From positions 1-56,173 of the forward strand of contig SABI01000001.1 in NCBI GenBank assembly GCA_009929055.1: a stretch of DNA of 56,173 bases, given 5' to 3'. Below, one piece after another: positions 17,007-25,647 of the stretch. The DNA comes from Spirochaetia bacterium. Lineage in GTDB: Bacteria > Spirochaetota > Spirochaetia > Sphaerochaetales > Sphaerochaetaceae. The notes under the pieces were generated by a model that saw only the letters and a program-made list of their open reading frames with translations, was not told the DNA's origin and made no database searches. Position 1 is the stretch's first letter; the number at the start of each line of letters is the position of its first letter. A program made the position numbers and the translations under genes.

Positions 17007-18275
17007 TTAACGTATAATAATTTGGTCACGCTCTGGCCCTACTGAAATAAATTTCACAGGGGCACCGGTGAGCTCACCAAGACGATTAATATAAGCTTGG
17101 GCTTTTGGTGGGAGTTCTTCCCAAGTTCGTGCGTTTTCGGTACTTGTGAGCCACCCTTCCCACTCTTCATATACTGGGATGGCCCTTTCTTGACCAGCTG
17201 TATCAGGAAGATCTGTTACCAATTCTCCATCTACCATATAGCCAGTACATACTTTCAATGTTTCAAAAGAGTCGAGGATGTCGAGTTTTGTTACAGCAAG
17301 GGAGGTAAATCCATTCACCCAGCAACTAAAAGAAGCTGCTACTGCATCAAACCAACCACATCTTCTAGGTCGCCCTGTTGTTGCTCCAAATTCTGATCCA
17401 ACTGTTCGTAGTTTCTCTCCATCAGCGTCGAGTAATTCTGTTGGAAATGGGCCACCACCAACTGAAGTTGAATAGACTTTGAGTACCCCTAAGATTTCAT
17501 CAATACGTCTTGGAGAAATTCCAGCACCATTTGAAGCGCCACCAGCTGTTGGGTTACTGCTTGTAGTATATGGGTAAATCCCCCAATCGAGGTCTCTCAT
17601 AATACCAAGTTGTCCTTCGAGGACGACATTTTTTTTAGAAAGAATTGCTTTTTTTACAAGAGGGAGAGTGTCGATAATTTTCTCACCATAACGATCTCTC
17701 CACTTACTGCAAAGATTCATCAAATCTTCAATAGTTACTTCTTCAATACCGTAGTAGCTTAGTTGCCTATTTTTTTGGGGGAGCATCATTTCTAAGCGAA
17801 CCCTTAATCTTTCTGGGTCTAAAATGTCTGCTGCTCTAATACCAACCCTGTTTGCTTTGTCGCTATAACAAGGGCCAATACCTCTTTTAGTAGTACCAAC
17901 TGCCCAACCACTTTTCTTACTTGCCTCTTCAGCTCCATCTAATAAACAGTGAAAGGGGAGGATAAGGTGAGCTCTGCGATCAATAAAAAGATTATCGACA
18001 GATACACCAGCCGCTTTAACTGTGTCGAGTTCTACACTCATCGTGTCAAAATTTACTACAGTTCCAGCTCCAACTATGCATACAGTTTTTGGATTAAAGA
18101 TTCCAGAAGGAACTATATGGAGGGCAAATTTACCTTTGTCATTAATAACAGTATGTCCTGCATTGTCGCCACCTTGAAAGCGAATAACCATTTCAGCTTT
18201 TTGTGCTAAATAGTCAACAACACGACCTTTTCCTTCATCACCCCACTGGGCTCCTACAATTGCTGTTACACTCAT
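17007..18275 (-). CDS. purA: Adenylosuccinate synthetase
   Basis: 422-residue GTP-dependent enzyme that converts IMP and aspartate to adenylosuccinate. The P-loop GAQWGDEGKGR is at residues 7-17. Also present are GGDNAGHTV near 35, GTTKRGIGPCYSDK with the switch/catalytic residues, and TTGRPRRCGWFD near 298. The length is normal for bacteria. A strong SD (AAGGAG) precedes the ATG. It lies 3 nt after an HPT1-like phosphoribosyltransferase gene and 7 nt before purB. Confidence 0.98.
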   Translation of the reverse strand: MSVTAIVGAQWGDEGKGRVVDYLAQKAEMVIRFQGGDNAGHTVINDKGKFALHIVPSGIFNPKTVCIVGAGTVVNFDTMSVELDTVKAAGVSVDNLFIDRRAHLILPFHCLLDGAEEASKKSGWAVGTTKRGIGPCYSDKANRVGIRAADILDPERLRVRLEMMLPQKNRQLSYYGIEEVTIEDLMNLCSKWRDRYGEKIIDTLPLVKKAILSKKNVVLEGQLGIMRDLDWGIYPYTTSSNPTAGGASNGAGISPRRIDEILGVLKVYSTSVGGGPFPTELLDADGEKLRTVGSEFGATTGRPRRCGWFDAVAASFSCWVNGFTSLAVTKLDILDSFETLKVCTGYMVDGELVTDLPDTAGQERAIPVYEEWEGWLTSTENARTWEELPPKAQAYINRLGELTGAPVKFISVGPERDQIIIR

Positions 18276-18278
18276 TCT

Positions 18279-18827
18279 TTACTCCTTCCCCGCTTTGGCA
18301 TATTCTGTGAGCATTAATTGCTCATTTCTATCATGATCGGTAATGTCATCGGCATCCCATGGGTATTTAATCCAAAGGTCATCAATTTCAATCCCTGCAA
18401 AATACCGAGTTATCTCTTTTGGAAATTCTGCATCCTTTGCTTTCTTTTTATTATGTAACACTAAAACCGCTATCTCTTTTGGGTCATTAGTAAGTAACTC
18501 TCTTACACAATAGCTTAAGGTAGCCCGAGTGTCATCAACTTCATCAATTAATAAGACCTTCTTTCCTTTAAGTTGTTTTTCTGTTTGATCAATCCATTGA
18601 ATTTTCTGGGGATGTGTTGTGTGTTTTTGATCTAAATTGTAATACGAAATTCCAACTGCCAAAATTGGGCGGTTAATAAAGGTTTTCATTATTCGTGCAG
18701 GAATAAAACCACCAGAACCAATTGCAACAATTACATCTGGATCAAACCCAGAGGCCATAAGGCGGTGAGCAAGTGATTTCACGAGCTTGTGGATAGAATT
18801 ATATCCAACGTAATACTTGTCGTCCAT
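18279..18827 (-). CDS. Purine phosphoribosyltransferase of the HPT1/XPT1-like type
   Basis: 182-residue type I phosphoribosyltransferase. The PRPP-binding motif reads VLLIDEVDDTRATL (residues 91-104), where most bacterial HPRTs have a DxxDTGxT form. The 'DEVDDTRxTL' version and IGSGGFIPARIM near residue 37 are like the yeast Hpt1/Xpt1 group. Likely substrates are hypoxanthine, guanine or xanthine. It follows an ordinary hpt in the same operon and precedes purA, so this cell has two salvage enzymes of different subfamilies in series. RBS AAAGGAA precedes the ATG. Confidence 0.85.
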   Translation of the reverse strand: MDDKYYVGYNSIHKLVKSLAHRLMASGFDPDVIVAIGSGGFIPARIMKTFINRPILAVGISYYNLDQKHTTHPQKIQWIDQTEKQLKGKKVLLIDEVDDTRATLSYCVRELLTNDPKEIAVLVLHNKKKAKDAEFPKEITRYFAGIEIDDLWIKYPWDADDITDHDRNEQLMLTEYAKAGKE

Positions 18828-18848
18828 TTTGTTTCCTTTTGAAATTAA

Positions 18849-19412
18849 TCAATCAATGACAGGAATCATCTCGGCAATGTATGGAAGGGTCCGATATTTC
18901 CCTGCATAATCGAGTCCATATCCTACAACCCATACATCAGGGATTTGAAAGCCAATGTAGTCAAGTTCAACATCAACTTTTCTTCTGTCTGGTTTGTCTA
19001 GAAGTACTGCTGTTTTTAAGGAAGCAACATTTCGGCTAATAAAGTTTCGGCATAAATAATCGAGGGTAAAACCACTATCGAGGATATCTTCAATTATCAT
19101 GACATGCTTTCCTGCTAAATTCTCTCTCGTGTCCATAATCATACGAACGTTTCCATTAGAATTTGAAGTATTTCCATAACTCGATAAAGAGATGAAATCA
19201 ACTTGATGTGGAATATCTAATTTACGGCAGAGGTCGGCAAGAAAAATGAATGAACCCTTTAGAACACCAACAAGAATAAGTTTCCCATTAATATTGGCAT
19301 AATCAGTATTAATTTGCCTTGCTAGTTCGTTGACCCTTCTGGCTATTGTATCAGCATCGATAAGAACACGCACCAATTCGCTGGTGAGAGGCGGAATTGC
19401 AATTGATGGCAT
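18849..19412 (-). CDS. hpt: Hypoxanthine phosphoribosyltransferase
   Basis: 187-residue salvage enzyme making IMP (and probably GMP) from free bases and PRPP. The PRPP loop is VMIIEDILDSGFTL, and LVGVLKGSFIFLADL and VDFISLSSYG are the other HPRT landmarks. I start at ATG 19412, which has AAGGAGA just upstream. A longer frame to 19481 would overlap the promoter at 19452-19481 and has no RBS. It is the first gene of the four-gene purine operon hpt - HPT1-like - purA - purB. Confidence 0.95.
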   Translation of the reverse strand: MPSIAIPPLTSELVRVLIDADTIARRVNELARQINTDYANINGKLILVGVLKGSFIFLADLCRKLDIPHQVDFISLSSYGNTSNSNGNVRMIMDTRENLAGKHVMIIEDILDSGFTLDYLCRNFISRNVASLKTAVLLDKPDRRKVDVELDYIGFQIPDVWVVGYGLDYAGKYRTLPYIAEMIPVID

Positions 19413-19451
19413 AGCATCTCCTTGATAAAAAGTAGAACCTTTTATGGTAAT

Positions 19452-19481
19452 TGGATAACAGAAAAGGGAGGCCCCTGTCAA
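19452..19481 (-). promoter_or_regulatory. Promoter of the hpt-purA-purB operon
   Basis: Minus strand: consensus TTGACA (19476-19481), 18 bp, TATCCA (19452-19457). The predicted start leaves a leader of about 34 nt to hpt. Confidence 0.65.
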
Positions 19482-19557
19482 GCCAAACGGGCATTTGTTA
19501 TTACATTTACCCCTTTTATAGAGCCTAAGTCTTATTCGTTAAACAATTTCTTTATAT

Positions 19558-19592
19558 AAAAAAGAGAGATTATGTTTACACATATTCTTCTC
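19558..19592 (-). terminator. Rho-independent terminator of the SulP gene
   Basis: On the minus strand a hairpin begins in the SulP stop codon (19592-19564, about 11 pairs with one bulge and one mismatch, GTAA loop). It is followed by six T residues. Confidence 0.65.
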
Positions 19593-21240
19593 ATTTACTC
19601 TTAGATGAAAGGCTCATATTCTGAAGAGCGTCAATAGCTTCAATTACGTTCGTATATACTTTTTTTGTAGTAAGAGTTTCGATAAGATTAAATCGTTCGC
19701 AGAGTTCTAATACATCTGGCTGCAAGGCACAGAGGAATACTTTCACCTTTTTTTTCTTAAAAGAGGTAATTGCAGTCTGTAAAGCTATAATTGTCGAATA
19801 ATCAATTAATGGCACTCCCCTTAGTGAGATGATAAGGGGGCCTTTTGTATCAAACTCAGCTAAAGCATCTTCAAAAGCTACTCTTGTTCCAAAGAAGAGA
19901 GGGCCAGATATGTACATAACTTGAGCATTAGAGTGTTCTTTATCAATAATGTGTCCTTCAACACCTTTTGTATCAATTGGGGTATATGAGTAAGTAATTT
20001 TGCTACTTTTAAGGAAAAACATCAGTATTGAAAAACTCACTCCTAAAAGGATTGCTATAGTGAGGTCAAAGACTACTGTTGTACTTAATGTAATAACAAA
20101 TTGAGCAATAGAGGTTTTGCTTTTATGGGAAAACATCTCTTTAATACTAGTCCAGTCATTCATCCTAATTGCAGTAACGACGAGGATACTAGAAAGGGCA
20201 ACTAAGGGAACTTTAGACATGAGGGGGGCTAAGAATAAAACAATAAAGAGTAAAACTACACCATGAATAATGCTAGTTAAGCGCGTAATTCCACCATTGG
20301 AAATAGCTACACTTGTTCGAGCAATAGCAGCAGTAGACGGAATTCCCCCTAAAAAGGGGAGGAGGGTATTCACAATACCTTGTGCATAGAGTTCTTGCCC
20401 TACATTACTTTTTTCATTCTTCATCACCTCTCCACTAACTAGGCATAGGAGTGTCTCAACCATACCAAGGGCTGCAATACTTAAGGCACTTGGAAGGATT
20501 TTTGAGATGAGAGTGAGGTCAATAGAAGAGATTTTTAGTCTAAAAGGGAGGAGGAGAGATTGAGGAATTTCTCCAACAAGGGTAAGGGGAATTTTGAATA
20601 CAGAAGATGCTAATAAAGCAAGGATGAGAACTATCATACTTCCAGGAATTTTCTTTCCCCATTTCTTAGGCCAAATAAACATAATTAAAATGAGGATAAT
20701 AGTAGTAAGAAAAGAGGTGTAGTTAATAGGAAATCCGAGTCTCCCATAGGAAATAAATCGTTCAAGTAATGTAAGGCCTTCACTATGAACACCAAAAATA
20801 GTATCAATTTGGCCACCAATGATAACAACAGCTATTCCACTCGTAAAACCAGTAACAACCGCACTAGGAATTATTGTTACAATTTTTCCCATTTTAAAAA
20901 TAGCAGCAATAGTGAGGAATATTCCTGAAAGGAATCCTGCGACAAAGACTCCCTCTAATCCATATACATAACTAATTGGCAATAATATTGCCGCCATCGC
21001 CCCAGTTGGACCGCTTATTTGGAATGAAGACCCTCCTAAGAATCCAATAAAAATACCAGCAAATATTGCAGTAATCATTCCACTTGAGGGGGGAACTCCA
21101 GAGGCAATTGAAAAGGCTAGGGCTAAGGGAAGGGCAACAAGAGCAACAATTAATCCACTAACTGTATCACTTCTTAAAGTGGAAAGGTTGTAGCCTTTAA
21201 ACTCTTGTCTGAGGATTGGAATTAAAGGGATGTGTATCAT
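19591..21240 (-). CDS. SulP-family anion transporter
   Basis: 549-residue permease with about 10-12 membrane segments and a C-terminal STAS domain. The N-terminal sequence VSGLIVALVALPLALAFSIASGV is the classic SulP start. FQISGPTGAMAAIL, near residue 72, is the conserved anion-pocket region. The STAS part (about 430-540) includes ISGPLFFGTRVAFEDAL and LRGVPLIDYSTIIAL. The substrate may be sulfate, bicarbonate or a dicarboxylate; sequence alone cannot decide. It is a single-gene unit with RBS CGGAG and its own terminator. Confidence 0.92.
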   Translation of the reverse strand: MIHIPLIPILRQEFKGYNLSTLRSDTVSGLIVALVALPLALAFSIASGVPPSSGMITAIFAGIFIGFLGGSSFQISGPTGAMAAILLPISYVYGLEGVFVAGFLSGIFLTIAAIFKMGKIVTIIPSAVVTGFTSGIAVVIIGGQIDTIFGVHSEGLTLLERFISYGRLGFPINYTSFLTTIILILIMFIWPKKWGKKIPGSMIVLILALLASSVFKIPLTLVGEIPQSLLLPFRLKISSIDLTLISKILPSALSIAALGMVETLLCLVSGEVMKNEKSNVGQELYAQGIVNTLLPFLGGIPSTAAIARTSVAISNGGITRLTSIIHGVVLLFIVLFLAPLMSKVPLVALSSILVVTAIRMNDWTSIKEMFSHKSKTSIAQFVITLSTTVVFDLTIAILLGVSFSILMFFLKSSKITYSYTPIDTKGVEGHIIDKEHSNAQVMYISGPLFFGTRVAFEDALAEFDTKGPLIISLRGVPLIDYSTIIALQTAITSFKKKKVKVFLCALQPDVLELCERFNLIETLTTKKVYTNVIEAIDALQNMSLSSKSK

Positions 21241-21337
21241 ATAAACTCCGAAAAAGGATGATATGAGAGGTATATCACCTTACATGGAACTCAACAAGAG
21301 ATATAGCGGGTGAAAAGGGTAAAAAACTATCCTCTAA

Positions 21338-21367
21338 TTGACTTTACTGTGAGGCTAATTATATAAT
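21338..21367 (+). promoter_or_regulatory. Promoter of the flavin reductase - E1 alpha/beta operon
   Basis: TTGACT (21338-21343), 18 bp, perfect TATAAT (21362-21367). It predicts a leader of about 88 nt. Confidence 0.65.
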
Positions 21368-21425
21368 TGAAATAACGGTTAGTCACGACTTCCTTCCATA
21401 TTGCTATTGCGATAGAGTCTGACAG

Positions 21426-21456
21426 TTAGCTCACTAGAAAAATGAGTTAAGGGGGG
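21426..21456 (+). promoter_or_regulatory. Leader hairpin abutting the RBS of the flavin reductase gene
   Basis: An 8-bp stem (TTAGCTCA 21426-21433, TGAGTTAA 21443-21450, one G-U pair) with a 9-nt loop ends directly at the RBS GGGGGG (21451-21456). It lies 6 nt before the GTG start. An earlier CTTCCTTCC in the leader could instead pair with the RBS. This may control translation, but no known riboswitch class is recognised. Confidence 0.4.
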
Positions 21457-21462
21457 AAGATT

Positions 21463-21990
21463 GTGTTTATAGAGAAATCTCTTTCATCATACAAAGAAAA
21501 TATATTCCACGCTATGAAAGATGACTGGTTTTTAATAACTGTAACCTCTCCATCTGAAGTGAATATGATGACAGCTGCTTGGGGAAGTATAGGAGTGATG
21601 TGGAATAAACCCATATTCAATATTGTGGTGAGAAATACACGCTATACATATCAATTATTAGAAAAAGCAGATTCATTTACCTGTTCGTTCTTTTCATCTG
21701 ATTATAGTGAGCAACTCACCTATTGTGGGCGCCATAGTGGAAGAGATGTTAATAAAGCAAAAGAGACGGGACTTACTCCTATAGAGATTGACGGTAACAC
21801 TTCTTCAAAGGTCTTCACATTCGAGCAAGCACATACTGCTTTTTGTTGCAATATTGCCAGCATTACCCCTATTCAACCAGAGCACTTTGTTGACAGCTCT
21901 ATTGAAAAACACTACTTGAGTAAAGATTACCACACGATGTTTACAGGATATATTACACGCCTATTAATTAATGAAGAAAAAGAGGTCTAA
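21463..21990 (+). CDS. Flavin reductase-like FMN-binding protein
   Basis: 175-residue protein of the flavin reductase-like (FMN-binding split barrel) family. WFLITVTSPSEVNMMTAAWGSIGVMWNKP matches the conserved N-terminal strands that hold FMN, and VVRNTRYTYQLLEK and SFTCSFF follow as in the family. GTG start with a strong GGGGGG site. It is the first gene of a three-gene operon with E1 alpha and beta (2-nt gap to E1 alpha), so it may supply or take electrons in the same oxidation step. That link is inferred only from position. Confidence 0.82.
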   Translation: MFIEKSLSSYKENIFHAMKDDWFLITVTSPSEVNMMTAAWGSIGVMWNKPIFNIVVRNTRYTYQLLEKADSFTCSFFSSDYSEQLTYCGRHSGRDVNKAKETGLTPIEIDGNTSSKVFTFEQAHTAFCCNIASITPIQPEHFVDSSIEKHYLSKDYHTMFTGYITRLLINEEKEV

Positions 21991-21992
21991 CA

Positions 21993-22979
21993 TTGGCTTT
22001 TATATTTGATAAAGAAAAAGGAATTGAAGTCCTTACCCTTATGATACGTTCTCGTGTATTTGAACAAAAGATTGAAGAGTTGTTTACCCTCCATAAAATG
22101 CATGGGACAACTCATCTTGCGATAGGGCAAGAAGCAGTACACGCTGGAGTTGCTTTAGGAATTGAACAAAAAGATTGGATAGTAACGACCCATCGATGTC
22201 ACGGGCATACCCTAGCAAAAGGCTCTTCTCTTGATAAGATGATTGCGGAATTCTTTGGTGATAAAAGAGGTCTTTCAAAAGGTCTTGGAGGCTCGATGCA
22301 CCTTATCGATATGGAACACCATAATGCAGGCTCTAGCGCAGTTGTTGCTAGTGGTGTAGCAATTGCTACAGGGATGGCCCTTCAACTTAAAAGAATGAAG
22401 AGTGATAACATCGTTGTCGCTTTCTTTGGTGATGGAGCGAGTAATAGGGGGGTCATTCATGAAGCAATGAACATGGCTTCAATTTGGAATCTTCCTGTTC
22501 TTTTTTTATGTGAACACAATATGTATGGAATGAGTAGTAGTGCTGATAAAATGATCTCAGTTCCTTCTATTGCCCTTCGAGGAGATTCCTATTCCATAAA
22601 GAGTGAAAGTATCGACGGTAACGATGTTGAACTTGTCTATGACAGAGTGAAATCAATTACTGAAAATATTAAAAAAGAGGGACGCCCATATCTCCTAGAG
22701 ACCCTTACTTATCGTTTTAGTGGACACTCAAAAAATGATAAATTTTTATATAGAACTCGAGAAGAAGAGAATGTGTGGAAATTAAAAGATCCAATTGATG
22801 TCTTTAGTGACCGTCTCATTTCAAGAGGGATAATTAGTGGCTCTGAAATTGAAGCAATTATAACATCAGAAAAAGAAACGATAGAGAAGATTGCAAACAT
22901 TTACCTTAATGATCATCAAGAACTAACATTAGAAGAGGCAATGGAGTTTGTCTATTATAAAGAAGAGGCTACACTTTGA
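21993..22979 (+). CDS. Thiamin-dependent 2-oxoacid/acetoin dehydrogenase E1, alpha subunit
   Basis: 328-residue alpha subunit of a two-subunit E1 enzyme (pyruvate, branched-chain 2-oxoacid or acetoin dehydrogenase). The TPP-binding motif starts GDGASNRG (Gly146) and ends at Asn176 in EHNMYGMS. THRCHGHTLAKG and GLGGSMHL near residue 98 are also typical. It starts at a TTG with RBS AAGAGGT, and the stop overlaps the beta subunit start by 4 nt. No E2 with a lipoyl domain and no E3 is in this window, so the substrate and complex cannot be settled. Confidence 0.9.
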   Translation: MAFIFDKEKGIEVLTLMIRSRVFEQKIEELFTLHKMHGTTHLAIGQEAVHAGVALGIEQKDWIVTTHRCHGHTLAKGSSLDKMIAEFFGDKRGLSKGLGGSMHLIDMEHHNAGSSAVVASGVAIATGMALQLKRMKSDNIVVAFFGDGASNRGVIHEAMNMASIWNLPVLFLCEHNMYGMSSSADKMISVPSIALRGDSYSIKSESIDGNDVELVYDRVKSITENIKKEGRPYLLETLTYRFSGHSKNDKFLYRTREEENVWKLKDPIDVFSDRLISRGIISGSEIEAIITSEKETIEKIANIYLNDHQELTLEEAMEFVYYKEEATL

Positions 22980-23962
22980 AAAGAATCACATATCGAGAAG
23001 CAATACGAGAAGCGATGACTGAAGAGATGGCTCGAGATGAGAATGTTGTCCTCATCGGTGAAGATGTTGGCTGTTATGGGGGATGCTTTACCGTCACAAG
23101 TGGACTAATTGAACGCTTTGGAGAGAGACAAGTCATTGAAACCCCCGTCTCTGAAGAGGGCTTAGTAGGCCTCTCAGTAGGGGCAGCTATTATGGGAATG
23201 CGACCAATTGTTGAAATTATGTATGGGGATTTCTCAACACTCGCAAGTGACCCCCTTATTAATCACGCAGCAAAGACCCGATTTATGTCGGGAGGGACAC
23301 AAAGTGTTCCATTAGTCTATAGAACCCCGATGGGTAGTGGCACAGGTGCTGCAGCTCAACACACCCAAAATCTTGAGTCCCTTTTTACTAATATTCCAGG
23401 ATTAACAGTTGTGTATCCAGCGACACCTTCTGATGCAAAAGGGTTAATGAAAAGTGCCATACGAAGTAATGACCCTATCATATTTTTAGAACATAAAAAT
23501 TATGGAGAGCAAGGATTAGTCCCAGAAGGGGAACACTTAATAGAAATAGGAAAAGCTGATATAAAAAGAAAAGGGGAAGATGTTACCATTATTACCTATG
23601 GCAAAGCCCTCTTTAGTGCCCTTATTGCAGCTCAAACATTAGAAGATGATGAAATTTCTGCCGAAGTGATAGACCTTAGAACCCTGCGTCCTCTTGATAC
23701 TCAAACTATATTCACTTCGGTTCAAAAGACAGGAAAAGTAGTAATTCTTCATGAAGCACCATTGTTTGGAGGTTTTAGTGGTGAAATAGTAGCATCTATT
23801 GTAGAAGATCCTACAACATTTGCTTCTCTTAGGTCTCCTGTTATTAGAATCGGAGGTAAAGAGATGCCCTCTCCCTTTAATAAGAACCTTGAAGCTAAGT
23901 TAGTTCCTCAAGGCTCAGATATTGTAGAGAGTGTCCTTTCTCTCTTTTCTTTAGGCGTGTAA
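22976..23962 (+). CDS. Thiamin-dependent 2-oxoacid/acetoin dehydrogenase E1, beta subunit
   Basis: 328-residue beta subunit, partner of the preceding alpha subunit. The start is RITYREAIREAMTEEMARDENVVLIGEDVG, and ETPVSEEGLVGLSVGAAIMGMRPIVEIMYGDF is the conserved E1 beta interface. A C-terminal half with HEAPLFGGFSGEIVASI is the transketolase-C domain. The 4-nt overlap suggests coupled translation and equal amounts of both subunits. The gene overlaps the convergent purH end by 12 nt. Confidence 0.92.
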   Translation: MKRITYREAIREAMTEEMARDENVVLIGEDVGCYGGCFTVTSGLIERFGERQVIETPVSEEGLVGLSVGAAIMGMRPIVEIMYGDFSTLASDPLINHAAKTRFMSGGTQSVPLVYRTPMGSGTGAAAQHTQNLESLFTNIPGLTVVYPATPSDAKGLMKSAIRSNDPIIFLEHKNYGEQGLVPEGEHLIEIGKADIKRKGEDVTIITYGKALFSALIAAQTLEDDEISAEVIDLRTLRPLDTQTIFTSVQKTGKVVILHEAPLFGGFSGEIVASIVEDPTTFASLRSPVIRIGGKEMPSPFNKNLEAKLVPQGSDIVESVLSLFSLGV

Positions 23963-25519
23963 GAAAGAGCGAGTGTGAGTAAAGACCATTGCAATTCCTA
24001 AAGTATCGCATGCATCAATTACTTCATTATCTCGTATTGACCCACCTGGTTGGATAATAGCTTTGATGTTTTTTCCTTCAAGGATTTCAATACTGTCTTT
24101 AAATGGGAAAAATGCATCTGAAGCGAGTACTAAAGCCTCTTTTTGACCACTTTTTCTTAAAGCAATATCGGTTGCATCAACTCGAGAAACTTGGCCTCCT
24201 CCAATACCACATGTGGTGTGGTTATAAGAGATAACTATTGCATTCGATTTTACATGTTTGACAACATTCCAAGCAAAGAGAAGCTCTTCCATCTCTTTTG
24301 TACTTACTTTCGTTTTTGTTACACACTCTACATCTTTTTCTGTTATCTCTTTAGCATCTTTAGTTTGTAGAAGTAAGTCACTACCAATAAAGCGTCCACT
24401 AAGAATTTCTTTTGGTTTTGTGATTTTTGAGAGTTGTAACACCCTGAGATTTTTCTTTTTCTTAAGAATTTCTAATGCCTGTGGGCTAAAAGATGGAGCT
24501 ACGAGAACTTCTATAAATAGCTTAGATATATAAGAGGCCATTTCCTCATCAAATAGGGCGTTTATAGCAATGATTGAACCAAAGGCACTTAATGAATCGG
24601 CTTCATATGCTTGCTTAAGGGCAACAAGAGGTGAAGGGTTTGAACTTACTCCACAAGGAGTGCCGTGTTTTACTACAACACAGGTAGGTTCATTAAACTC
24701 TCTTAGCGTTTCAATTGCCCCCTGAGTGTCACTCAGGTTGTTAAAAGAAAGATGTTTTCCTTGTAGCTGTGGTGCATCTAATAGACTCATCTCATCTTTC
24801 TTATGAGGAGCTAAAGAGGCTCTATAGACAGCAGCTTTTTGGTGAGGATTCTCTCCATAGCGTAGAGAGCCATCTTCGTTATCACTATTAAATAAGGAAA
24901 ACCCCAATGAGAGTTCTTTCGGGAAAGGAGAATCTTCTAGATAACTTTGAATAAGGGCATCATAGCGGGCAGTATGACTAAAAGCAACAGAAGCCGCTTC
25001 TCTTCTCGTGTTGTATGAAATAAGAGAATTTATAGAAAATTCATCCATAATAGGGCTATATTGGTCTACACTCGTGACAACAAGGACATCATTAAAGTTT
25101 TTGGCAGCAGAGCGAATCATCGTAGGGCCCCCTATGTCGATGTTCTCAATTGCCTCTTCTAAAGTTACGCCCTCTTTTTGGATTGTTTTTTCGAATGGGT
25201 ATAAGTTACATACTACAAGGTCAATCCAATTAATACCGAGCTCATCTGCAACAGATGAATCAACATCTCTTCTGCCAAGGATTCCCCCCATAATGAATGG
25301 GTGCATTGTTTTTACCCTTCCATTCATTATTTCTGGAAAGGAGGTGATATCACTCACACTTTTTACAGGGATGTGGGAGCTTTTTAAGAGGGAATAGGTT
25401 CCCCCTGTTGAATAGATTTCCACCTTGTGAAGGGTGAGAAATTGAGCGAATTCAACGATGCCAGTTTTATCTGAAACAGATATAAGGGCCCTTTTAATTG
25501 AGATGCTTTTTTTATTCAT
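23951..25519 (-). CDS. purH: Bifunctional AICAR transformylase / IMP cyclohydrolase
   Basis: 522-residue enzyme for the last two steps of IMP synthesis. The N-terminal IMP cyclohydrolase (MGS-like) domain has SVSDKTGIVEFAQFL and STGGTYSLLK, with GGPTMIRSAAKNF near residue 130. The AICAR transformylase domain holds RYGENPHQKAAVYR near 219, VVVKHGTPCGVS near 282, and the closing IIQPGGSIRDNEVIDACDTLGIAMVFT. The length is normal. It is convergent with E1 beta and is separate from the hpt-purA-purB operon. Confidence 0.97.
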   Translation of the reverse strand: MNKKSISIKRALISVSDKTGIVEFAQFLTLHKVEIYSTGGTYSLLKSSHIPVKSVSDITSFPEIMNGRVKTMHPFIMGGILGRRDVDSSVADELGINWIDLVVCNLYPFEKTIQKEGVTLEEAIENIDIGGPTMIRSAAKNFNDVLVVTSVDQYSPIMDEFSINSLISYNTRREAASVAFSHTARYDALIQSYLEDSPFPKELSLGFSLFNSDNEDGSLRYGENPHQKAAVYRASLAPHKKDEMSLLDAPQLQGKHLSFNNLSDTQGAIETLREFNEPTCVVVKHGTPCGVSSNPSPLVALKQAYEADSLSAFGSIIAINALFDEEMASYISKLFIEVLVAPSFSPQALEILKKKKNLRVLQLSKITKPKEILSGRFIGSDLLLQTKDAKEITEKDVECVTKTKVSTKEMEELLFAWNVVKHVKSNAIVISYNHTTCGIGGGQVSRVDATDIALRKSGQKEALVLASDAFFPFKDSIEILEGKNIKAIIQPGGSIRDNEVIDACDTLGIAMVFTHTRSFLHA

Positions 25520-25533
25520 ACTCTTTGTGTATC

Positions 25534-25624
25534 ATGTTTTGCCCCTATTGCGCTAGATATCCCCCTTTTATATTTTTTGACTTATCGTTACAATAGGGTC
25601 ACCTTACGCAAGTAGGGTGATTTT
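25534..25624 (+). promoter_or_regulatory. Candidate pheST leader: Phe-rich mini-ORF and hairpin
   Basis: A 20-codon frame (25534-25596) encodes four Phe, three of them near its end (FIFF). Its stop is followed at once by a hairpin (TCACCTT 25599-25605, AGGGTGA 25614-25620, 8-nt loop) with four T residues. The layout recalls attenuation before E. coli pheST. However, the ATG has no RBS, no clear promoter lies upstream, and the hairpin is short. Confidence 0.3.
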
Positions 25625-25647
25625 GATTCATAGAGAGGCATCTACAT

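Noticed and set aside
19413..19481. N-terminal extension of hypoxanthine phosphoribosyltransferase
   Set aside because: The region holds the promoter (TTGACA at 19476-19481), and the internal ATG has AAGGAGA.
25520..25647. T-box riboswitch before pheST
   Set aside because: The gap is only 128 bp and shows none of the T-box landmarks (AG-bulge, Stem I, T-box sequence).
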